A stretch of DNA of 64,000 nt from Dawidia cretensis (GTDB lineage: Bacteria; Bacteroidota; Bacteroidia; Cytophagales; Cyclobacteriaceae). Below are positions 59,701 to 64,000 of the stretch, piece after piece. The stretch covers positions 1-64,000 of the forward strand of contig NZ_JAHESE010000032.1 in the NCBI RefSeq assembly GCF_018598175.1. Reading direction: 5' to 3'. The position numbers and the translations under genes were made by a program. The notes under the pieces are model-generated. The model had not been told where the DNA came from. It was given only the letters and a program-made list of their open reading frames with translations, and made no database searches. Position 1 is the first letter of the stretch. Every line of letters begins with the position of its first letter.

Positions 59701-60124
59701 GCAATGCTTCGCCGGCATCCGACGTTACTTTCCCGCGAATGTCGACGTCTTGGGTAACATGTACTTTCTTCCGGATAACAATGTTTTTGTTGGCTACGGC
59801 ATACTCCAGGCCGGCCGGCGCCAATACGCTGTTAAGGATGTATTTAAGCTCGCGGTCGCGAACGGAAAGTGTGACTTTATCCGGACTGGCAACGTCCACA
59901 CTTTTATAGGTAAAATTGACTTTTGCGAGAAGCTGAATCTTTTTCAGCACTTGCTGCAACGATTCGTCTTTCACATTCAGCGAAAGGCGCTGATCCAATA
60001 CATTCTGGCCGGAGACACTATGGGCCTGTGCTGCTGAAAGCAGGACAGTCGCCAGGATAAAGACTCCACTAATCACTCTCATTACTTTTAACCAATGATC
60101 ATGTTGTAGAAATGTTAATTTCAT
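56771..60124 (-). CDS. SusC-like transporter with STN signalling domain
   Basis: A 1117-residue TonB-dependent transducer. After an N-terminal signal (helix 14-34) comes an STN domain (about 45-120: LSLNVKDESLQQVLKKIQLL, LKYILNSVLAPAGLEYAVAN), then a carboxypeptidase-regulatory-like domain (about 127-205), VVVIGYGSVKKSEVLGAVSS, plug (to about 335) and barrel ending VFLAGVNLKF. The STN domain contacts periplasmic FecR, so ligand uptake can activate the ECF sigma factor encoded upstream. This makes the locus self-inducing. Length is typical for STN-type SusC. Confidence 0.94.
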   Translation of the reverse strand: MKLTFLQHDHWLKVMRVISGVFILATVLLSAAQAHSVSGQNVLDQRLSLNVKDESLQQVLKKIQLLAKVNFTYKSVDVASPDKVTLSVRDRELKYILNSVLAPAGLEYAVANKNIVIRKKVHVTQDVDIRGKVTSDAGEALPGASVVVKGTSIGTTTDADGSFALRVPDDGVLVVSFIGFTVYEEAVGNKVYFEIKLASDISQLQDVVVIGYGSVKKSEVLGAVSSVSTREVSSRNYNTAAELLQGTVPGVTVMNNGGDPTSTADIKIRGIGSLNAERPLIILDGVIFEGQISMINPNEVEAISILKDAASAAIYGARASGGVILITTKKGRSSSHVEVNYQQGFQQVAKKLEALNAAERADAANMATDNAGQDRIPAFDAAGNPSSRITKTNWMDEIFQAGIINNLDVSIDGGNQKSNYFISGGYRRNQGILLNTESNRYTARINSSHEILKGVRIGENLSYSFWDGQTGNTSSAYTGAIMTALYYPANATVYREDGSGKFGGVPEEYANAYGDLINPVAYLKRLDNHNPTSTLLINPYLEVDVVKGLKFRSNWGMTQIRRDSKQFNVKVLETGKIFDFNELYQTSDNQDVLLTEQTLSYETTVKDDHNISALAGFTYQRNKYEYYSVKGTNFDNEDRAYRNLYNAKTIEVLGAGNPEEMIMSYLARANYNYKGKYLLTAVIRRDGTSKLISLNRWETYPSVSVGWNLVQESFLEDVNIISDLKLRGSWGVIGNLGALDRYPFAVGLGRTRAWLGEDPAIVYGYAETGLSNQDLKWESSVQQNIGLDFGLLDGQLTGSLDVFKKTNTDMLFKKTLPGAAGAPDGQWINAGEVVNRGFELGITYRKNQGELTYDITANISRVKSEIGSITDENRFQNIGPTVRTMPQANINLVGNAFGAFYGYRTAGVFNSNEEAANYLNANGTRYQPSAVGGDFKFVDKDGDGDIDNDDRFVLGNPFPDLTYSLNANLGYKGFDLNLFFQGVHGNSIFNSVRALGLNAGYGYNLITESKNAWTPENPDATIPRLSMTDPNNNWTRVSDFFIEDGSFLRLKNVTLGYTLKRALLDKVKLRLYVTAQNVFTITDYSGMDPEVGIGNYGIDTGMYPLSKVFLAGVNLKF

Positions 60125-60162
60125 ATTTTTAGAAGGTTATTCTGTTCAACAGGATAATTACC

Positions 60163-60208
60163 GGGGAATGACGGAATGGGATTTGCAAGGTTTCTTCCGT
60201 TATTCCCC
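60163..60208 (-). promoter_or_regulatory. Inverted repeat between fecR and susC
   Basis: GGGGAATGACGG (60163-60174) and CCGTTATTCCCC (60197-60208) pair over 12 bases with one mismatch around a 22-base loop. It lies 39 bases before the susC start in the 200-base gap after fecR. It may be an operator for the ECF-dependent susC promoter or an attenuating hairpin. Confidence 0.5.
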
Positions 60209-60324
60209 TACTTATGCTCCGCTATGCACATTCAGTCGCACAGCGCTATGGAATGCGCTCACTACCCGTAGTCGTTTCGTTGCTGTAAGATTGTTTTCAT
60301 ATAAAATCGTTAGTTTAAGTTTCC

Positions 60325-61254
60325 TCAGTTACACCCGCTTCCGGAAATCCAATAGACGTGACCGTCCCGCGTGGCGGTGGCGTTTAGCAACAGGCAGAGC
60401 AAGTCCACCACTTCTTTTTCCGTCATCGACTCCAGCGTCGTGGAAATACGACATGCGCCCGACACCGTATCCTTTACCCGAATATCGACACCGTAGAAGC
60501 GGCTAACCGTTTGCAATACATCCTGAACGGGCTGATCCTCGAAAACAAGCTTACCTTGTCTCCAGCCGGTATAGCGATCGAAATCCGTAAAGGTCCACGA
60601 CCCCAAAATATCCTTCGTCGCCATGGCGATTTGCCCGCGTGTCAATGTATCCGTGTTTTGCTGATACTGCACGGCTACCCGGCCGGTAACAACGGCTACT
60701 TCTGTCGGTTGACCGGTATAGTGCCGCACATTAAAAGAAGTGCCCAACACGGTTGTCGTCAGCTCACCAGCATGCACGATGAAGGGCTTCTTCGGATTGT
60801 GTGCTATTTCGAAAAAAGCTTCGCCTTCCAGGTATACTTCGCGGGTATCCCCTTTGAATGTTTGTGGGGCGCGGAATTTCGTGCCGGCATTTAACCATAT
60901 ATGCGAGCCGTCGGCCAGTATCACATCCGTGTGTTCGCCATGCGCCGTAACGTACTCGGCATAGTGCACTTCCGTGTCAAACGTCTTTTGGGTATACAGC
61001 ACGACGCCGGCTACCGCTATCAGGAGCACTGCCGCAGCAACTTTCCAGTAGGAGGTCCACAACGGAACAGTTGTTCGCCTCGAAATACCATTCTTCATTT
61101 GAACAAGCTCGCGGTCGATGTCTGCCGGTGAGGCATCGTCTGGCACTTCTTGCGTATCATCAAAGGACTTGTACCACGCATGGTAAATCATGTGGCCTTC
61201 CGGCGAATTTTTGCCGGACAAAAAATCTTTCAGCTTCTTTCGTATACTTGACAT
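60325..61254 (-). CDS. FecR-family anti-sigma factor
   Basis: A 309-residue protein: cytoplasmic sigma-binding region (1-85), one membrane helix (about 87-106, VAAAVLLIAVAGVVLY), then the FecR periplasmic domain (about 115-215: EHTDVILADGSHIWLNAGTK, REVYLEGEAFFEIAHNPKKP, FIVHAGELTTTVLGTSFNVR) and a C-terminal STN-like region (DQPVQDVLQTVSRFYGVDIR). It holds the ECF sigma factor until the STN domain of the SusC partner signals. It lies 114 bases after the sigma gene. Confidence 0.94.
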   Translation of the reverse strand: MSSIRKKLKDFLSGKNSPEGHMIYHAWYKSFDDTQEVPDDASPADIDRELVQMKNGISRRTTVPLWTSYWKVAAAVLLIAVAGVVLYTQKTFDTEVHYAEYVTAHGEHTDVILADGSHIWLNAGTKFRAPQTFKGDTREVYLEGEAFFEIAHNPKKPFIVHAGELTTTVLGTSFNVRHYTGQPTEVAVVTGRVAVQYQQNTDTLTRGQIAMATKDILGSWTFTDFDRYTGWRQGKLVFEDQPVQDVLQTVSRFYGVDIRVKDTVSGACRISTTLESMTEKEVVDLLCLLLNATATRDGHVYWISGSGCN

Positions 61255-61368
61255 GTAGCGTAAATGCCGTTATACCAGAAAGCCGTTTAACGCTGCGCGA
61301 CGGGTAGGTCGTCACGATATTATCTTTATGTTATCGGAATGAAGTCAGGAAGACTTACTAGGGGAAGC

Positions 61369-61959
61369 TTATTCCAGGAATAACACGGCCGCGAGGATAT
61401 ATAAATCTTTCAGGCTGATGCGCAGCTCTTTGAGGGCGTGTGAGATATGATACTTGGCTGTGTCAGGTGAGATATTGAGCTTGTCGGCAATCTCCTGAAT
61501 GGTATAATGTTCAAAACGGCTGAGCTTAAAAACTTCGCGACATTTGTCCGGCAACGCGTTGATGCTTTTATTCAGATGGTAGTCAAGCTCTTCGGCGTCC
61601 AGTTGCTCGCGGGTCATGTCGGTGACCCGGTCCTCAAAACGGGCAAGTTGTTGCAGGTAGCCATGCTTGACCTTTAAAGACCGGATGTGGTCCAGCACTT
61701 CGTACTTGACTGCGGTAAATAGATAAGACGCGACGCTCCGGGTTATAACAAGGCTGGCGCGTTTGTACCAAAGGTCTGTAAATACCTCCTGTACCAGCTC
61801 TTCCGCTACCGCGCGGGATTGTATACGATTGTACGCCGCGGCGATCAGCTTACTTCGAAAGCGTATGTAAAGACAATCGAATGCACCCTCCTGACCTTGC
61901 TTCAGCAAATCCAAAAGATTTTCGTCGGTCAATTCCCCGTAATCCTGATGAAGGGCCAT
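61369..61959 (-). CDS. ECF sigma factor of the SusCD locus
   Basis: A 196-residue sigma-70 family protein of the Bacteroidota FecI-like type: region 2 at about 22-90 (GAFDCLYIRFRSKLIAAAYN, ELVQEVFTDLWYKRASLVIT) and region 4 at about 135-180 (ALPDKCREVFKLSRFEHYTI, QEIADKLNISPDTAKYHISH). It is the first gene of the sigma-FecR-SusC-SusD series and should direct polymerase to the susC promoter. Confidence 0.94.
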   Translation of the reverse strand: MALHQDYGELTDENLLDLLKQGQEGAFDCLYIRFRSKLIAAAYNRIQSRAVAEELVQEVFTDLWYKRASLVITRSVASYLFTAVKYEVLDHIRSLKVKHGYLQQLARFEDRVTDMTREQLDAEELDYHLNKSINALPDKCREVFKLSRFEHYTIQEIADKLNISPDTAKYHISHALKELRISLKDLYILAAVLFLE

Positions 61960-62035
61960 ACACTGATTTGGGAGGTAAGTTATGGCAGCAACGTATATAG
62001 GAGACTAACGGGCTGTTAACCTTTTGTTAATTACA

Positions 62036-63661
62036 TCAAATCGCCTCGATCTGCATAATCCTTCGCTCGAATTCTTCATTTGGCACCAACGACTTGCTTT
62101 TTACCCGTGCCTTGTAGTTGTAGATCGTATTAATAGAGTAATCCAGGATCTTGGCAATCTTTTCCGTATCGTGAATGCCCATGCGGATCAAAGCAAAGAT
62201 CCGTAGCTCGGTATTCAACAACTGACCTTCTTTCAGTACGATGCGATCTTCTTCTTTAAAGAAAGAATTGAACGTCGTCACAAAATCCGGGAAGAGCTTT
62301 AGGAAAATCTTATCAAAGCTGAAATATAGGTCCTCCCGTTCTTTCTTCAAATTGATATTGTTCACCACAAACCGGATGTCGTCGTACTTCTTCGCCATCA
62401 GTTTGTTATCAATCGCTTGTTTGAACGCTTCGATCTTTACGAGATACTCCGAGTTGATATTAAAATAGAACCCGATGTACTCTTCTTTGATCTTGTTCGC
62501 CTCCATCAGGTGGTTGTTAACTTCTTGTAAGAGTTTGTTTGACTCCTGGAGGCTTGCGTTTGCTTCTTTAATGCTCTTGTCCGCCTCCTGAATCTTTTTG
62601 AACTGTTTATAGATGATCACGGCAAAGACCACTGTAATAATCGAAAGCACCGTGATGACCAGGGCGTATGCAAACAATAATTTACGTTGACGATCTACCG
62701 TGTCCAGTTTGTTGCCTTCAATGATCGGGAAGATCGCCGCCACCTGAATCTTGCGGTGGCGTGCGCCGTAGAAGTTCGCATCGTCCATGGCGTGCTTTAC
62801 GTATGCATAGGCGCGCACAACATCGCCATCTTTATATAGGAGCTCGGCCAGGTTGAGAATGGCCAGGGTTTCTTTTGTAGACGATCGGTTATCGGCCATC
62901 GAAGCACGGATCAACATAAGCTTGGCATCTTCGATACGGCCTTGCTGTTGGTAGATGTAGCCCAGCGTGCTGGCGGCGATGGCAAGGGAAGCGTCGGTGA
63001 GGGTAAAGGCGGAGAGCATCCGTTCGAGGTCGGCCGAAGCTGCCTGGAAGTTATTCATGCGCAGATGCTTCATGGAGCGCAAGTGGAGATACTCGCTGGA
63101 GCGGGTTCCGAGGTAGTGCAAGGCAGAGTCGACGTATTGGTTGCCGAGTTGTGTGTAGCGTTCAGTGAAGTATTGGTCGCGGTTGAAGTCCACCAGGTCG
63201 TAGTACGTACGGGCGAGGACAGAATACAGCTCGGTGCGAATGGTGTCGGGCAGCTGCCGCTCGTGTATGGCGTGCAGGGTGTCGAGCGCCTCGTTAAACA
63301 TACCCGACGACAACAGGATAAATGCCAGTTTGATCCGGCCATAGGCAATGCGGGTGGGATCTTTTAGCCGGTAGGCCTCATGCTGCATGTTGCGGGCATA
63401 CGTAAAGGCCGAATCGTAAATAAATGTTTTGTACTCATTATAAATACGATCGTATAAGAAAAAGAGGTTTTCCGGGCGGATGTGTCGTTTTTCGATCATG
63501 AGGGCGTCAATGCGGGCCTTCTTTTGCTGAATGTACCGGTCGCGGTCGGCCAGCACCTGGTCCAGGTCGTTTAACGCTTCCGAAACCGGCGTTTCCGCCT
63601 GCGTCACAGACATTCCGAATACCAAAAAAAGCAACAGCAACAGCCAGCGGATCATCTCCAT
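62036..63661 (-). CDS. TPR membrane regulator with C-terminal HTH (DUF6377-like)
   Basis: A 541-residue protein: signal helix (about 4-22), periplasmic TPR-type helices (about 90-325), a membrane helix (about 335-357, LLFAYALVITVLSIITVVFA), a coiled coil (360-405, Lys/Glu/Asn-rich) and a cytoplasmic DNA-binding end with a LuxR-like helix-turn-helix (about 480-530: NTELRIFALIRMGIHDTEKI, AKILDYSINTIYNYKARVKS). The layout is like the SusR-type one-piece transmembrane regulators found beside PULs. It is upstream of the ECF locus on the same strand and may control one of the two SusCD systems. An ATG two codons downstream is an alternative start. Confidence 0.85.
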   Translation of the reverse strand: MEMIRWLLLLLFLVFGMSVTQAETPVSEALNDLDQVLADRDRYIQQKKARIDALMIEKRHIRPENLFFLYDRIYNEYKTFIYDSAFTYARNMQHEAYRLKDPTRIAYGRIKLAFILLSSGMFNEALDTLHAIHERQLPDTIRTELYSVLARTYYDLVDFNRDQYFTERYTQLGNQYVDSALHYLGTRSSEYLHLRSMKHLRMNNFQAASADLERMLSAFTLTDASLAIAASTLGYIYQQQGRIEDAKLMLIRASMADNRSSTKETLAILNLAELLYKDGDVVRAYAYVKHAMDDANFYGARHRKIQVAAIFPIIEGNKLDTVDRQRKLLFAYALVITVLSIITVVFAVIIYKQFKKIQEADKSIKEANASLQESNKLLQEVNNHLMEANKIKEEYIGFYFNINSEYLVKIEAFKQAIDNKLMAKKYDDIRFVVNNINLKKEREDLYFSFDKIFLKLFPDFVTTFNSFFKEEDRIVLKEGQLLNTELRIFALIRMGIHDTEKIAKILDYSINTIYNYKARVKSKSLVPNEEFERRIMQIEAI

Positions 63662-63699
63662 TCGATCTTATAAGTCCAAGCCATTAAAATAATAATTTT

Positions 63700-63717
63700 A
63701 TCGTTACCGATAACGAT
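63700..63717. promoter_or_regulatory. Palindrome upstream of the TPR/HTH regulator
   Basis: ATCGTTA-CCGA-TAACGAT is a perfect 7-bp inverted repeat 38 bases before the regulator start. Size and spacing fit a dimeric repressor operator, LacI- or GntR-like; the binding protein is not known. Confidence 0.55.
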
Positions 63718-63778
63718 TTCTAGACGGTGCCAGGTATAATATATTAAAGTGTGAGTCGGAAAATGGGTTATCTGGCGC

Positions 63779-63841
63779 GAGTCTTAGCCCCGTCTCGGGG
63801 CGGAGACTCGTGTCTACCCCAGGGCCAGTCTTCAGACTGGC
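63779..63841. repeat. REP-like double hairpin element
   Basis: Two adjacent hairpins: GAGTCT..GCCCCG / CGGGGC..AGACTC (63779-63809) and GCCAGTCT-TC-AGACTGGC (63824-63841). Tight palindromes in a non-coding region look like a dispersed extragenic repeat. The rest of 63842-64000 is A+T-rich with no feature I can name. Confidence 0.55.
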
Positions 63842-64000
63842 GTCGCGAACAGGTAAAGTATATAAATTATGCACCCGCTCACGATTGCAGACACAGTTTT
63901 TTAAACCACCCTATTCAAAATGTATACTAATCACGGAAAGCAGCCTGATTAATCCGGTACATAAAAATAATTTACACTTATTTACTTCAATACATTTTAT

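Overview
The window comes from a Bacteroidota genome, most likely Cytophagales-like (inference). The evidence is SusC/SusD pairs, TonB-dependent receptors with carboxypeptidase-regulatory-like N-termini, FecR/ECF-sigma pairs, C-terminal type IX secretion (T9SS) sorting domains, lipoproteins with Cys followed by acidic or Ser residues, and promoters of the Bacteroidota form TTG-N19-TAnnTTTG. Base composition looks roughly even, with slightly more G+C than A+T. I see no rRNA, tRNA, CRISPR array or transposase.

Left part (0.2-8.7 kb). A small lipoprotein, a membrane-anchored GAF sensor with no recognisable output domain, and a peroxide-defence module (ahpC-ahpD divergent from oxyR with its redox cysteines). 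These are followed by a four-gene unit: ECF sigma factor, HEAT-repeat membrane protein (probable anti-sigma factor) and two exported DUF4097-like repeat proteins.

Centre-left (8.7-30.5 kb). This is the most unusual part: a sulfur-scavenging island with three elaborate 5' leaders. Leader 1 (8.78-9.17 kb) has a promoter, a SAM-I-type riboswitch and a 30-codon leader peptide ending in three Cys codons; it controls a PhyH-type dioxygenase and an ATP-grasp protein. Leaders 2 (11.1-11.5 kb) and 3 (27.13-27.46 kb) share a promoter, a conserved hairpin that competes with a long closing stem, and a short ORF holding a run of Cys codons. Leader 2 precedes a PstS-like binding protein, SusC, SusD, an arylsulfatase, small membrane proteins, a fatty acid hydroxylase/sterol desaturase, sulfatase debris, a second sulfatase, a secreted SAM-hydrolase-like protein and an RND pump. 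Leader 3 precedes a second PstS-like protein, a formylglycine-generating enzyme with both active-site cysteines, and a second hydroxylase. The natural reading is that SAM and Cys-tRNA availability gate uptake and desulfation of organic sulfate esters.

Middle (30.5-35.6 kb). A TonB-dependent receptor without SusD, a SET-domain protein with a histone-H1-like Lys/Ala tail, a small conserved protein of unknown function, and a TRIC/UPF0126 membrane protein.

Right part (35.6-63.7 kb, all on the minus strand). Polysaccharide utilisation: a large secreted GH3 enzyme, a multidomain GH87-like beta-helix enzyme, a DUF2807-like protein, and an operon of GH97, SusC, SusD, a GH71/99-like lipoprotein and a SusE-like lipoprotein. 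The enzyme set suggests an alpha-glucan, perhaps alpha-1,3-glucan. A second complete locus follows (ECF sigma, FecR, STN-containing SusC, SusD), with a TPR/HTH membrane regulator beside it. Intergenic regions carry short arrays with an 11-bp period whose unit sequence differs from site to site, and a hairpin-type repeat near the right edge.
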